DNA from: Nitrososphaerota archaeon
GTDB taxonomy: Archaea > Thermoproteota > Nitrososphaeria > Conexivisphaerales > DTJL01
DNA: 52,682 nucleotides
Assembly (NCBI GenBank): GCA_021324115.1
Contig: JAJPJS010000025.1
Location: 147,661 to 200,342 of the forward strand
Reading direction: 5' to 3'
Each line of letters begins with the position of its first letter. Positions within the stretch are counted from its first letter, which is position 1. The translations under genes and the position numbers were made by a program. The notes beneath the pieces were generated by a model. The model searched no databases, was not told the DNA's origin, and saw only the letters and a list, made by a program, of their open reading frames with translations. Positions 9,477 to 17,647 of the stretch are shown piece after piece.

Positions 9477-9501
9477 ACACCTGTGAGGAAGCTACAGAAT
9501 A

Positions 9502-9738
9502 ATGCGCGAGGTCGGGGTCGCCTTCAGGTTGGCCAGGAGCGGCATGCTGATTATCAAGGTGCAGAACGAACCCATGCCGGGCCAGATGCTGTTCGATTCC
9601 AGAAAAAGACCCGTGGGCAGGGTGACAGAAGTGTTCGGCCCCGTCAAATCTCCATATGCCTCGGCCCGGCCGGTGTCCGATCTGGTGAAGCAGGTACTGG
9701 GGGAGAAGGTGTATTCAAGAGATGAAGGCCGCAAGTAA
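9502..9738 (+). CDS. gar1: H/ACA ribonucleoprotein subunit Gar1
   Basis: Gar1 is the small subunit of the H/ACA guide-RNA pseudouridine synthase, where it contacts Cbf5 and aids substrate release. The 78-residue protein has the Gar1 β-barrel core, ending in the diagnostic segment GRVTEVFGPVKSPYASARP. Its length matches the minimal archaeal form without GAR repeats. ATG 9502 lies about 28 nt after a TATA box (leaderless). Its 3' end overlaps the TFB gene by 17 nt; gar1-tfb adjacency is common in archaea. Cbf5 and Nop10 are not in the window. Confidence 0.93.
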   Translation: MREVGVAFRLARSGMLIIKVQNEPMPGQMLFDSRKRPVGRVTEVFGPVKSPYASARPVSDLVKQVLGEKVYSRDEGRK

Positions 9739-10684
9739 CCCCGCGATGCCAGGCAGGTGCAGATTCTGCTCAGCACCGCTGATAGGCGATAAAGTAGCGG
9801 GGGAGATCGTGTGTGCAAAATGCGGGGCGGTGCAGGCCGAAGCGATGGTGTTTGAAGGTCCTGACTGGAAGGCACTCGATGCTGAGGATAAGCTGAGAAA
9901 GAGCAGAGTTGGTGCACCCTTGACGCTCACACAACATGATTTCGGTTTGACAACTTCGATCGACCCGAGCGGGACTGACTTTCAGGGTAACCGGATCGGG
10001 GGGGATGGTAGGGCCACAATGTCCAGGATGAGCAGGTGGCAGAACAGGCTTCGAACGATGGACAGTAAGCAGAGGTCTATGGCAAACGTCTTGCAGAGAA
10101 TAACAGACATATCGGAATCGCTTAATCTTCCTCCTAACGTTGCAGAAACTGCGGCTTACAATTTCAGGCAGTACTCCAAAAAAGGATTCGCGAGGGGACG
10201 TTCTTCGATAGGCATGGCTGCGGCGTCCCTCTATCTCGCATGCAGGCAGTGCGACGTGAACAGGTCTCTGGCAGAGATAGCACAGAAGGTGGGTGTCCAG
10301 AAGAAATATGTAGCAAAGTACTACCGCCAGGTGGTCACGGAGATGGGCATAGAGAAGGTGCCGTTGGCATCAATAACTAATCATGTTTCGAAGCTCTCGA
10401 ACAATCTGGGGGTTCCGCCAAGGGTTCAGAGGTTGGCCACGGACCTGGGCAGGAAGGTCTCCGCCGCTTCTATAAGCGGGGGTCGTGCACCATCCGGTCT
10501 CGCCGCCGCCTACGTATACATCGCAGCGACACTTCTTAACGAGCATCTTCCACAGAGGGAGATAGCCGATAAGGCAAACATCACAGAGGTCACGATTCGC
10601 AAAAGGTGCCGGGAGCTATTCGACAGCTACGATGTGGTTGTGAAGCTCGCAGAAGCGAGACCGAAACTCGAGAAAGAGTTTTAG
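9722..10684 (+). CDS. tfb: Transcription initiation factor TFB (canonical copy)
   Basis: TFB is the archaeal TFIIB homologue that recruits RNA polymerase to TBP-bound promoters. The 320-residue protein has an N-terminal zinc ribbon (CRFC ... CAKC, about residues 13-36). The B-reader/linker follows with the conserved GAPLTLTQHDFGLTT and then KQRSMANVLQRI. Two cyclin-like repeats complete it (about 115-205 and 215-310), each with an SIGMAAASLYLACR or PSGLAAAYVYIAA type segment. This copy retains all canonical features, in contrast to the paralogue at 34814. Translation probably starts at ATG 9722 inside gar1; a second in-frame ATG at 9746 is possible. Confidence 0.95.
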   Translation: MKAASNPAMPGRCRFCSAPLIGDKVAGEIVCAKCGAVQAEAMVFEGPDWKALDAEDKLRKSRVGAPLTLTQHDFGLTTSIDPSGTDFQGNRIGGDGRATMSRMSRWQNRLRTMDSKQRSMANVLQRITDISESLNLPPNVAETAAYNFRQYSKKGFARGRSSIGMAAASLYLACRQCDVNRSLAEIAQKVGVQKKYVAKYYRQVVTEMGIEKVPLASITNHVSKLSNNLGVPPRVQRLATDLGRKVSAASISGGRAPSGLAAAYVYIAATLLNEHLPQREIADKANITEVTIRKRCRELFDSYDVVVKLAEARPKLEKEF

Positions 10685-10697
10685 CTAACCAGTTCAG

Positions 10698-10707
10698 TTT
10701 ATATATA
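10698..10707 (+). promoter_or_regulatory. TATA box of the tfeB-rlmE operon
   Basis: TTTATATATA lies immediately after the tfb stop codon. Its centre is 27-28 nt before TTG 10730 but only 12-13 nt before ATG 10715. It therefore decides the start of tfeB and shows that tfeB has its own promoter separate from gar1-tfb. Confidence 0.65.
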
Positions 10708-10729
10708 CTACATTATGACAGATTCAACC

Positions 10730-11110
10730 TTGCAGCAGCAGACCGACGAAGACCTGATAAGCAAAGTGTACAGCTTGGTTATAGGAAGCGGTGGACAGGG
10801 TATCCTTCAGAGCGAACTCTGGAAGATACTGGGTCTGACTAGCCGTGACGGATCGAGGATAGCTTCTAGACTCGAAAAGCGCAAGCTGATAAAGAGGGAC
10901 CGGGTGCTGGAAAATGGACGTTGGACATACAACCTCTTGCCACTGGTGATTCCGATAGATACCAGCAGCATAGAGGATGCTCCCTGCATCCGGTGTTCGG
11001 ACGAGGAGAGGTGCCATGTTGACGGTACCGTCAGCCCTCTGACCTGCAGGCTTCTCGAGGACTGGGTCGTTAACGAATACAGAGAGGCTCGTACCGGTGC
11101 GCCTCAGTGA
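10730..11110 (+). CDS. tfeB: Transcription factor TFE beta subunit (RPC39/RPC34-like)
   Basis: The protein has an N-terminal winged helix (ILQSELWKILGLTSRDGSRI, then RLEKRKLIKRDR and a β-wing) and a C-terminal cysteine cluster, CxxC-x5-C-x10-C (residues 91, 94, 100 and 111 counted from the upstream ATG). This ends in SPLTC and LLEDWV. The arrangement is that of the archaeal TFE-beta subunit and eukaryotic hRPC39, in which the four cysteines hold a 4Fe-4S cluster and the protein pairs with TFE-alpha to promote DNA melting. A strong TTTATATATA box at 10698-10707 puts transcription start near 10729. TTG 10730 is then a leaderless start, whereas ATG 10715 would lie upstream of it. The gene overlaps rlmE by 14 nt. 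Confidence 0.82.
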   Translation: MQQQTDEDLISKVYSLVIGSGGQGILQSELWKILGLTSRDGSRIASRLEKRKLIKRDRVLENGRWTYNLLPLVIPIDTSSIEDAPCIRCSDEERCHVDGTVSPLTCRLLEDWVVNEYREARTGAPQ

Positions 11111-11717
11111 AGCCCGAAGGGAATACTTCCGCAGGAGGGCCAGGGAAGAGGGGTACCTGAGCAGGGCTGCGTACAAGCTGATTCAGATCGACGATAAGTA
11201 CAGGTTTCTCTCAAAGGGGGCCAAAGTTCTGGACCTAGGTTGCGCGCCAGGAGGCTGGTCTCAGGTAGCTTCGGCGAGGGTCACCGACAAAGGTCTCGTT
11301 GTGGGTGTGGACCTTTCTCCAGTTTCGTTTAAGGCAAGGAACTATCTCTTTGTGAAGGGCGATATATCCTCTCCGCAGACCTTACAGTTAATAAGGGAAA
11401 GCTCTTCCTCATTCGACTGTGTACTTTCGGACCTTTCGCCCAAACTCATGGGTGTGTGGGATGCAGATTCTTCGAGGCAGGTGGCACTCGCTTCAGAAGC
11501 CCTTGATATAACGAAGTTATTTTTACGCGGTGGAGGGACGGCCGTGTTCAAGCTTTTCCAGGGCGAGACCACCAATGAATTTATCGGCGAGGCGAAGAAG
11601 CTTTTCCAAAGGGTGGTTATATCCAAGCCGCCCGCCAGCCGCAAGCAGGCGAGCGAGATCTACCTGGTTTGTCTTGGGCTGCTCGCCGATAAGTTTGCAG
11701 CCGATAAAGAATTGTAG
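11097..11717 (+). CDS. rlmE: FtsJ/RlmE-type rRNA 2'-O-methyltransferase
   Basis: This is an S-adenosylmethionine-dependent RNA methyltransferase of the FtsJ/RrmJ family, expected to methylate the 2'-OH of a uridine in 23S rRNA. The N terminus has the family pattern REYFRRRAREEGYLSRAAYKL. The SAM-binding motif is VLDLGCAPGGWSQVA, and the KDKE catalytic tetrad positions can be read in SRAAYK, LSDLSP, AVFKLFQG and the C-terminal SEIYLV. Its 206 residues match the family. The start is GTG 11097 inside the end of tfeB, so the two genes are translationally coupled. An archaeal TRAM extension is absent. Confidence 0.93.
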   Translation: MRLSEARREYFRRRAREEGYLSRAAYKLIQIDDKYRFLSKGAKVLDLGCAPGGWSQVASARVTDKGLVVGVDLSPVSFKARNYLFVKGDISSPQTLQLIRESSSSFDCVLSDLSPKLMGVWDADSSRQVALASEALDITKLFLRGGGTAVFKLFQGETTNEFIGEAKKLFQRVVISKPPASRKQASEIYLVCLGLLADKFAADKEL

Positions 11718-11723
11718 CGCAGA

Positions 11724-12875
11724 TCATTCCTTTCTGATCAGCGATATTACTGCACTCAGGGGTGCGTCTGTTCTCACCCCCTGAGGGTCGATTATTGTCA
11801 GGGTTGCGTGCCACCCCTGCTTCACTAGTGACTCGATCACACTTGTGGGGCTGGGGGCCGGTGCATCGAGCCTGTCCGCGATGCGAGGTATGTTGTAGTA
11901 GAAAGGAGGGTGGTCGATTTCTTCCGCCGCTTTTATGAGCAGTTTCTCATAGCGGGAAAGATGGTTGCCTCGGGCTTCCTCACCCATTTGACGTACGAAC
12001 TTCCGGTCAAAGATGGGCCCTGTCCAGGCAGGTCCGCAGTAACGAACCGAGCTTCCACATTCTTCGCAGCTTCCAGTGGGTTCCTTATGAACCGTCACTG
12101 CACCACACCTGTTACATTCGATTATGAAGTTAAGCTCATCGATTGCGCGATTTGCGGCCTCTGCCCCCGTCTCAAGAAAGAAGTAGGCTCTCATGTAGTG
12201 CTGATCCGAATGGACGAACACCGGTCTGGGAAACATATCCAGGGCTATACCTCTTCTTACCACCATGGCGCAGAGAAGCCGCAGTCCGAGTTCTCGCGAA
12301 AAATCTGTCCTGAGTGAATACCCAAAATACTTCCTGAAGGCAACCTTTCTGTACACGCCACTGAGCGGAGCAGTGTCAGTCGCGGTCAGGGAAAGCATGC
12401 CACCGTATTGCAGCGCCCTTATTGCGGAATCCACGAATTCTGTGGGTGAACCGAAGGGATCAAGGTCAATTATGGAAAATCTTCTACCGGGCCTCGCATG
12501 AAGCTCAAGGAACTGGTTTGCGGATTTGACCGTGAATGAGGCCCTGTTCAAAACCAAATTCGCAGCGGCTGACCGCCTCGCCAGCTTTATTGCCTTGGAG
12601 TTCAGGTCATTGATATATGCGTGTGCGATTCCTTCCGACTCTACCAAAACCCTAAGAGATTTTGCACCCACTCCGGCGAGCGGATCCCCAAAATCCGCTT
12701 CTCCGTAGAGTTTTGTGTATGCTCTGCAGGCAAGGACAGCAAGGTCTCTTACTTTCCTTCCCCGCGGATTGAAAAATGCTGGTGAGGTTGGAGGAAGGGG
12801 AGATGTAATGCTAACGGCCGGAACATAAATTTTGGTCCTTCCCTCGGTTGTGAGCCTATAACTTTCCACGGCCAT
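11724..12875 (-). CDS. trm1: tRNA (guanine26-N2)-dimethyltransferase Trm1
   Basis: Trm1 makes m2,2G at position 26 of tRNA. The protein (383 residues from ATG 12875) begins with EGRTKIYVP and contains FFNPRGRKVRDLAVLAC, the SAM-binding DPLAGVGAKSLRV, the catalytic-region motif IDLDPFGSPTEFVDSAIRA, and a zinc-binding cluster CNRCGAVTVHKEPTGSCEEC in the C-terminal domain. All are diagnostic. A TTG at 12905 would add ten residues. ATG 12875 is preferred because MAVESYRLTTEG is the normal family start and the AT-rich AATTATAATT at 12904-12913 gives a short leader. It converges on rlmE with a 6-nt gap. Confidence 0.94.
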   Translation of the reverse strand: MAVESYRLTTEGRTKIYVPAVSITSPLPPTSPAFFNPRGRKVRDLAVLACRAYTKLYGEADFGDPLAGVGAKSLRVLVESEGIAHAYINDLNSKAIKLARRSAAANLVLNRASFTVKSANQFLELHARPGRRFSIIDLDPFGSPTEFVDSAIRALQYGGMLSLTATDTAPLSGVYRKVAFRKYFGYSLRTDFSRELGLRLLCAMVVRRGIALDMFPRPVFVHSDQHYMRAYFFLETGAEAANRAIDELNFIIECNRCGAVTVHKEPTGSCEECGSSVRYCGPAWTGPIFDRKFVRQMGEEARGNHLSRYEKLLIKAAEEIDHPPFYYNIPRIADRLDAPAPSPTSVIESLVKQGWHATLTIIDPQGVRTDAPLSAVISLIRKE

Positions 12876-13053
12876 ACTACAAATGACACGCTTAAAACCA
12901 CACAATTATAATTGAATGCATTTGGATGCAAGCTGTACATTCTGTGTGATGAAGGCAGGTTCTGGTCAGTCACCGAACCAGTCAGCCAACATCTTAGCCC
13001 CGTACCCGGCTTCAATTGGTATTATTTTAACATCTGGAACACCTCCTCCCTTG

Positions 13054-13062
13054 TTTTATATC
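13054..13062 (+). promoter_or_regulatory. TATA box of the THEP1-rnhB operon
   Basis: TTTTATATC is centred 27 nt before TTG 13085. This is a textbook spacing for a leaderless archaeal transcript starting at a TTG codon. Confidence 0.65.
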
Positions 13063-13084
13063 ACTACTTCCGCTGCTGAGCCGC

Positions 13085-13633
13085 TTGGAAAGAAACGGCA
13101 CTCTCGTAATTTTGACGGGGCCCCCCGGAGTGGGTAAGACCACGGTTGTAACCAGGATCGTGTACGAATTGAGAAAGTCCGGTCTGTCCGTTGGGGGCGT
13201 CTACTCAAAGGAGAGAAGGTCAGGAAGAGTAAGAACAGGGTTCGACATGACTGACCTGCTTACCGGCGAGCGAAAGGTGCTTGCCGACCTCAAGGGAGAA
13301 GGACCTAGGCTGGGAAGGTACCGGGTGAACCTTTCCACGCTGGCTAACTTTGCTTCAACGGCAATCAATGAGGCGTGCGCACGGGCGGATGTAGTGGTCG
13401 TGGATGAAGTTGGGCCAATGGAACTTCTAAGCCCGGAATTCAGAAGGAGCCTCAAGTCGGTGCTCGATAGCAGGAAGCCGTGCATCATCGTTGTCCACAG
13501 AAGCATTAACGACCCTCTTGTGGACGAAATAAGAGAAACGCCTGCGGTGGTATCATTTGAAGTATCATTACAGAACAGGGACGCACTGGTCAAGGAAATA
13601 GAAGGCATCATAAGGGGAATGATGGGCCGATGA
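13085..13633 (+). CDS. Nucleoside-triphosphatase THEP1 family
   Basis: This P-loop protein (182 residues) belongs to the THEP1/NTPase family, which hydrolyses nucleoside 5'-triphosphates to diphosphates; the biological role in archaea is poorly defined. Visible motifs are Walker A GPPGVGKTT (about residues 12-20), the family segment GGVYSKERRSGRVRTGF, and Walker B VVVVDEVGPMELLS. The start codon is TTG 13085. It lies 27 nt downstream of a TTTTATATC box at 13054-13062, a clean leaderless arrangement, and there is no competing ATG. Its stop overlaps the start of rnhB as ATGA. Confidence 0.9.
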   Translation: MERNGTLVILTGPPGVGKTTVVTRIVYELRKSGLSVGGVYSKERRSGRVRTGFDMTDLLTGERKVLADLKGEGPRLGRYRVNLSTLANFASTAINEACARADVVVVDEVGPMELLSPEFRRSLKSVLDSRKPCIIVVHRSINDPLVDEIRETPAVVSFEVSLQNRDALVKEIEGIIRGMMGR

Positions 13634-14316
13634 ACATTGATAGGCTGATCGTCGGGGTGGATGACGCCGGCAGAGGTTGTATTATAGGTCCCCTCTTCAT
13701 TGGGGGGGTGTCGATAGAGGAACGGACAAGCGAAAAGCTGAGGTCCCTTGGCGTCAAGGATTCGAAACTTCTGACTCCGGCAAGCCGGGAGAGATTGTTT
13801 AGTCTTATCATCGAGTTGTCCGAATCACACGTCGTTCTTTCAATCCCCCCGACCGAGATAGATGAATTTGTACGCCACAGGAAGAAGCATACAAAATTGA
13901 ATTACCTTGAGGCGATATACATGGCAAGAGTAATAGACAGACTCGAAGGCGAGGTAGCCTACGTCGATGCGTCTGACACGGATGTCAGAATCTACTCAGA
14001 ACAAATAAAGGAAAACCTGCACAAAAGCATCAGTATTGTGGCAACACATCATGCTGATAGAATATTTCCGGTTGTATCCGCCGCAAGCATACTTGCGAAG
14101 GTGAGCAGAGACAGGGAGATCGAGCGAATAAAACTCGAGCTGGGGGATTTCGGGTCAGGATATCCTTCCGACCCGAGAACTATCGAATTCCTCAAGCAAT
14201 GGATCGAAAAGCATGGTAAACCACCGCCTTACACAAGGCAGAGCTGGAAAACATGGAAGAGGGTAGGAAACCAGACTTCGGCCGAGCACGTCGGTGACCA
14301 AGGAAGCTTGCTGTAA
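13630..14316 (+). CDS. rnhB: Ribonuclease HII
   Basis: RNase HII cleaves RNA in RNA-DNA hybrids and at single embedded ribonucleotides. The 228-residue protein shows the family blocks GVDDAGRGCIIGP (about residues 9-21), VKDSKLL, YVDASDTD and SAASILAKVSRDREIE, and ends with the usual RQSWKTWKR. The first active-site pair reads Asp-Asp rather than the common Asp-Glu of DEAGRG; the other acidic residues appear present. ATG 13630 overlaps the THEP1 stop as ATGA. The C-terminal tail after SWKTWKR is about 19 residues, with no PCNA-interacting motif that I can recognise with confidence. Confidence 0.93.
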   Translation: MNIDRLIVGVDDAGRGCIIGPLFIGGVSIEERTSEKLRSLGVKDSKLLTPASRERLFSLIIELSESHVVLSIPPTEIDEFVRHRKKHTKLNYLEAIYMARVIDRLEGEVAYVDASDTDVRIYSEQIKENLHKSISIVATHHADRIFPVVSAASILAKVSRDREIERIKLELGDFGSGYPSDPRTIEFLKQWIEKHGKPPPYTRQSWKTWKRVGNQTSAEHVGDQGSLL

Positions 14317-14504
14317 CGCAAATCCAAACATGTAAATTGACTTTTGGGATACTTCGCAAGACGTAGCGTCTTTGATGCATGCCTGCATGCCATGGCTCAT
14401 CAACCTTCAATTCGCATTATCAGGAGTTGCACTGTTGGTAGTTTTACCGGGTGCGAGCGGTGCGCTCGGGAGGAGATTACTCAGGGGAGTATGAGAATTA
14501 GTAC
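14317..14504. other. Convergent spacer with two short hairpins
   Basis: This 188-nt gap lies between rnhB and the inositol-phosphate synthase gene, which converge. It holds a perfect 6-bp stem with a 3-nt loop (CGAGCG-GTG-CGCTCG, 14454-14468) and a 5-bp stem (TACTC-AGGG-GAGTA, about 14480-14493). A tandem GCATGC pair lies near 14380. No reading frame or tRNA is visible. The hairpins could assist transcription termination, but archaeal terminators are usually U-tracts, so this is only a guess. Confidence 0.35.
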
Positions 14505-15569
14505 CTACCTTTCTCTCCTGCCCTCTACGAATTCGAGAAACCGTTCCTTCGCTTCATCATATGGAAGCTGTTGCGGTGGATGTTTGAAGCAGTACGATGA
14601 AAGACTGACGAGCTCGCCGGCTACACCTCTCTGTAATGCGATCTTGGTACCCCTTATCGCGTCTATCATGACCCCCCCAGAGTCCGGAGCATCCACCACA
14701 TGCAGCTTCGCTTCTATTGTCACCGGTGTATTCCCGAAATACCTGCCTTTGATCCAGATGTAGCACACCTTATCATTCTTGAGAAAACCGACGTAATCGC
14801 TCGGCCCGATGCGGGTGGGTACCGGGTAGGGTGTCATCGCTCGCACGGCACTCGTCTTGCTTTCTCTCTTATCGGCCAGTCTGCTTTCTTCAAGCATGTT
14901 AAGAAAGTCGGTGTCGCCTCCTATGTTCAGCTGATATGTTTCCTCCACCTTTGCACCCCTGTCATGAAGTAGCTTGACCAGAGTCTTGTGAAGTACCGTT
15001 GCTCCTATTTGACTCATCACATCATCCCCAGCCACCGGAAGTCCCTTGTCTTTGAATTTTTCAGCCCATGAAGGGTCACTCGCAATAAAAACTGGCATTG
15101 CATTTATGAAAGCCACTCCTGCATTCAGCGCAGATGTAGCGTAGGCCTGAACGGCCCTGGTGCTTCCAACGGGCAGATAGTTCACCAGCATGTCGGCGCC
15201 GGAGTCCTTAAGTTCCTTCACCACATCTGCTTCCGGGTCCCCTGATAGTGGAATTACCTCCTTCAGGTACTTGCCAACGCCGTCCAGAAGTGGTCCCCTC
15301 TTAACCTTCACCCCCATAGATGGTACTTCCTGGAATCTCGGTGTATTGTTCATTCCCGAGAATATGGCTTCCGAAAGGTCCCTGCCAACCTTCCTGCTGT
15401 CTACGTCAAATGCGGAAACGAATTCGATATCTTTTGGTGTTATTCCCCCAAGGGAATAAGAAAGCAGGCCGACTGTGTCCGAGCTTGATTCCGAATACTT
15501 TACTGTCCCCTGAATCAGCGCGGATGCGCAATTTCCCACTCCTGCCAGAGCCACTCTCACTTTAGGCAT
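14505..15569 (-). CDS. ino1: Inositol-3-phosphate (myo-inositol-1-phosphate) synthase
   Basis: The enzyme converts glucose 6-phosphate to inositol phosphate with NAD, the first step toward archaeal phosphatidylinositol-type (archaetidylinositol) lipids or inositol phosphate solutes. The 354-residue protein is the short prokaryotic form. It has the NAD-binding VALAGVGNCASALIQG at the N terminus, NYLPVGS, the GDDVMSQIGATVLHKTL block and NIGGDTDFLNM. Near the C terminus are LHVVDAPDSGGVMIDAIR and KHPPQQLPYDEA. ATG 15569 follows a TTTATAG element at 15594-15600 by 28 nt, so the transcript is leaderless. Confidence 0.95.
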   Translation of the reverse strand: MPKVRVALAGVGNCASALIQGTVKYSESSSDTVGLLSYSLGGITPKDIEFVSAFDVDSRKVGRDLSEAIFSGMNNTPRFQEVPSMGVKVKRGPLLDGVGKYLKEVIPLSGDPEADVVKELKDSGADMLVNYLPVGSTRAVQAYATSALNAGVAFINAMPVFIASDPSWAEKFKDKGLPVAGDDVMSQIGATVLHKTLVKLLHDRGAKVEETYQLNIGGDTDFLNMLEESRLADKRESKTSAVRAMTPYPVPTRIGPSDYVGFLKNDKVCYIWIKGRYFGNTPVTIEAKLHVVDAPDSGGVMIDAIRGTKIALQRGVAGELVSLSSYCFKHPPQQLPYDEAKERFLEFVEGRRER

Positions 15570-15650
15570 GTGTTTTATGGCGATAAAACTGGTCTATAAA
15601 AGCATTCCATCATGCGTGGCAGCCTTTCATTTCAAATTTCACTGCAAAAT

Positions 15651-16349
15651 TCATTCTCGGTCGCCAGAGCCTTCGGGCTCCTCGTCCGAAGAGTCTGCGA
15701 GCCTTACAATCTTCGCATAATATGTTCCATGTTCACCTGTTCTGTTGGTGTAGGACCATTCGGATGGCCGCTGAGGGTCATAACGGACGAAATCCTTCCT
15801 GGGATCCGCCTCTATCTTGGCAAAGAACAGAATATCACTGCCGTCAGAGTCTCCAATGTGAACATACGCACCAAGCTTGTACCCATCTCTATCTTTCATA
15901 AGATAAAGGGGGGCAGGTGACTCATCCACCAGCACCCTGTATGAGCTCAGCTTGAGAAGACTCACGACGTCCGACAGTTCCATGGAGATATTCTGGAGAA
16001 GACTTGAACCGCCTCTCATCAGTGATTTCATGTACCCTTCTGGTACTGATTTTATTGAAAGTATGGGCGAATAGAGATATCTTGCATCCGTGGCCTCAGA
16101 CGAGAGAGTCACCTCCTCAACCTCATCCTCCAGCTTGTATTTCAGAAACTGGTCAATCTTTTCGCTTATCGCATAGAAGAATACGGGCGATTCTCCGAGT
16201 TGCTCTGAATGAACGGACAAAGCATACTTTCCATCAACAAGGATCCCGAAAGTTGGCCTGGGCACCCTTTCAAATGCGCACGCAAGCCTGGCCAGCTCCT
16301 TGACCGATTGAAGCTTTCTGAATATTGGTTCACCCTTGCCCCGGGGCAT
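15651..16349 (-). CDS. Conserved-looking protein of unknown function, 232 aa
   Basis: I do not recognise a family. The protein is soluble and mixed alpha/beta, with no signal peptide or membrane segment and an acidic C-terminal tail (SSDEEPEGSGDRE). A basic N terminus (MPRGKGEPIFRKL) precedes a domain with alternating strands and helices. It appears a genuine gene: its codon use resembles that of its neighbours, and ATG 16349 lies 26-27 nt from a CTTAAATA box (16372-16379), giving a leaderless start. It lies downstream in orientation from a divergently transcribed helical protein with which it shares the promoter region. No function is proposed. Confidence 0.7.
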   Translation of the reverse strand: MPRGKGEPIFRKLQSVKELARLACAFERVPRPTFGILVDGKYALSVHSEQLGESPVFFYAISEKIDQFLKYKLEDEVEEVTLSSEATDARYLYSPILSIKSVPEGYMKSLMRGGSSLLQNISMELSDVVSLLKLSSYRVLVDESPAPLYLMKDRDGYKLGAYVHIGDSDGSDILFFAKIEADPRKDFVRYDPQRPSEWSYTNRTGEHGTYYAKIVRLADSSDEEPEGSGDRE

Positions 16350-16370
16350 GGCTCATTTCAAAAAACATAT

Positions 16371-16379
16371 GTATTTAAG
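16371..16379. promoter_or_regulatory. Shared TATA element between two divergent unknown genes
   Basis: TATTTAAG is symmetric enough to be read on both strands. On minus it lies 26-27 nt before ATG 16349. On plus it predicts a start near 16402, 11 nt before GTG 16413. Confidence 0.5.
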
Positions 16380-16412
16380 CAGTGACCAAAGATTGGGGTA
16401 AAGCGATCCTTT

Positions 16413-16802
16413 GTGGTCAGCATATCGGGAAAAGACTTACAGCGTGTGAAAAATGAGATACGCTCGGCTATTGATTCGCTGAGCCAAGCAAAATTCGGTA
16501 CAGGAGGCAAAGACCTTCGAACGTGGAGTGCATATTCACACATAGAGATGGCCGTGCTTATAGTCAAGCTTGCCGTGGGCGAGGATATGCTCCTGAGCGA
16601 ATGGAAGCCTGAGGATTCGCCCACCGTGAATGACCCGGCGCAACTTCTGAGGGAGGCGGAAAGGCTTCTGGAAACTGATGATATTGCTGGCTCTCTTGCA
16701 ACACTTAGGGCTGCCAGAGACCTATTGATGGAAAGAGTGAAGCAAGAAAGAAGAGAAGCCTCGGGGGGGAGACCTGGAGGAGCAAGGAAAAAGGAGGTAT
16801 GA
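16413..16802 (+). CDS. Small helical protein of unknown function, 129 aa
   Basis: No family is recognised. The protein is predicted to be almost entirely helical and soluble, with a hydrophobic centre (IEMAVLIVKLAVGED) and a strongly basic, Gly-rich tail (GGRPGGARKKEV) that could bind nucleic acid. The start is GTG 16413, about 11 nt after the transcription start predicted from the shared TATA element. It stops 44 nt before the 3' end of the convergent cis-prenyltransferase gene. Base composition and codon use resemble those of its neighbours. Confidence 0.6.
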   Translation: MVSISGKDLQRVKNEIRSAIDSLSQAKFGTGGKDLRTWSAYSHIEMAVLIVKLAVGEDMLLSEWKPEDSPTVNDPAQLLREAERLLETDDIAGSLATLRAARDLLMERVKQERREASGGRPGGARKKEV

Positions 16803-16846
16803 TAACACTGTCCTGTTTGCCTTTCGTATTTCATACTATCGCTGTT

Positions 16847-17647
16847 CTATCTTCCGAACCTTCTTTGCCTGCTCTGATACGTCCTTATGGCTCTGAGAAA
16901 GTCTAGCTTTCGAAAGCCGGGCCAGTAAACATCCATGAACACCAGTTCACTATAGGCTGACTGCCATAGAAGAAATCCACTGAGCCTAACCTCTCCTGAA
17001 GTTCGAATTATGAGATCAGGGTCGGGTTCAGGAAGAAAAGAAGTGAATAGGTATTCTGAAAACTTCTTCTCATCTATACTCAGAGGGTCCAGCGTACCCT
17101 TGGACACTTCGGAAGCTATTTTCCTGACCGCTTGAACTATCTCCATCCTGCCACCGTAGGCTATTGCAAAGTTGAGGTACAGGTCGGAGTAGTTCTCCGA
17201 TTCTTTTTCTAGAATCTCCAGTCTGGACCTCACACCTGGAGTAAGAATGTCCGGATTTCCAAGTCCCTTCACATGAACCCTGTGCTTGTGCACGTAATGG
17301 CCATCGATAAGCTTTTGCAGTTTGTTCTCAATAATCTGGAATATGCTTTTCAGTTCTTCCGGGTCTCTTGAAAGATTCTCAGTCGAAAGAGCAAAAAGTG
17401 TCAGCGAGTGTATCTTATACTCAAGGCACCATTCCAGCAGACTTTCGACCTTGTCCGCTCCGAATACGTGTCCCATCCACTCCGGGTAGTCCCGCTCCTG
17501 TGCCCATCTTCTGTTTCCATCCAGGATCACCCCTATGTGCTTTGGCATCGGCCCCCCCTTTATCTCGGATTCCAGAACCCTCGTGTACAGCCTGTATACC
17601 CCAAGGTACCTGAGGGCGGTGCTGAAAAGGTCGTCAGTCTTTGTCAT
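16847..17647 (-). CDS. uppS: Cis-prenyltransferase (undecaprenyl/polyprenyl diphosphate synthase)
   Basis: The enzyme elongates prenyl diphosphates in cis to make the long-chain lipid carrier used for N-glycosylation and other envelope glycan transfer. Diagnostic motifs are VILDGNRRWAQ with the catalytic Asp, GHVFGADKVESLLEWC, TLFALSTENLSR, the IAYGGRMEIVQAV segment, and PDLIIRTSGEVRLSGFLLWQ and YSELVFMDVYWPGF at the C terminus. From ATG 17647 the protein has 266 residues. A longer frame from 17689 adds an unrelated N-terminal extension lying within the upstream gene. The gene overlaps the DUF373 gene by 14 nt, so they form an operon. Confidence 0.93.
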   Translation of the reverse strand: MTKTDDLFSTALRYLGVYRLYTRVLESEIKGGPMPKHIGVILDGNRRWAQERDYPEWMGHVFGADKVESLLEWCLEYKIHSLTLFALSTENLSRDPEELKSIFQIIENKLQKLIDGHYVHKHRVHVKGLGNPDILTPGVRSRLEILEKESENYSDLYLNFAIAYGGRMEIVQAVRKIASEVSKGTLDPLSIDEKKFSEYLFTSFLPEPDPDLIIRTSGEVRLSGFLLWQSAYSELVFMDVYWPGFRKLDFLRAIRTYQSRQRRFGR

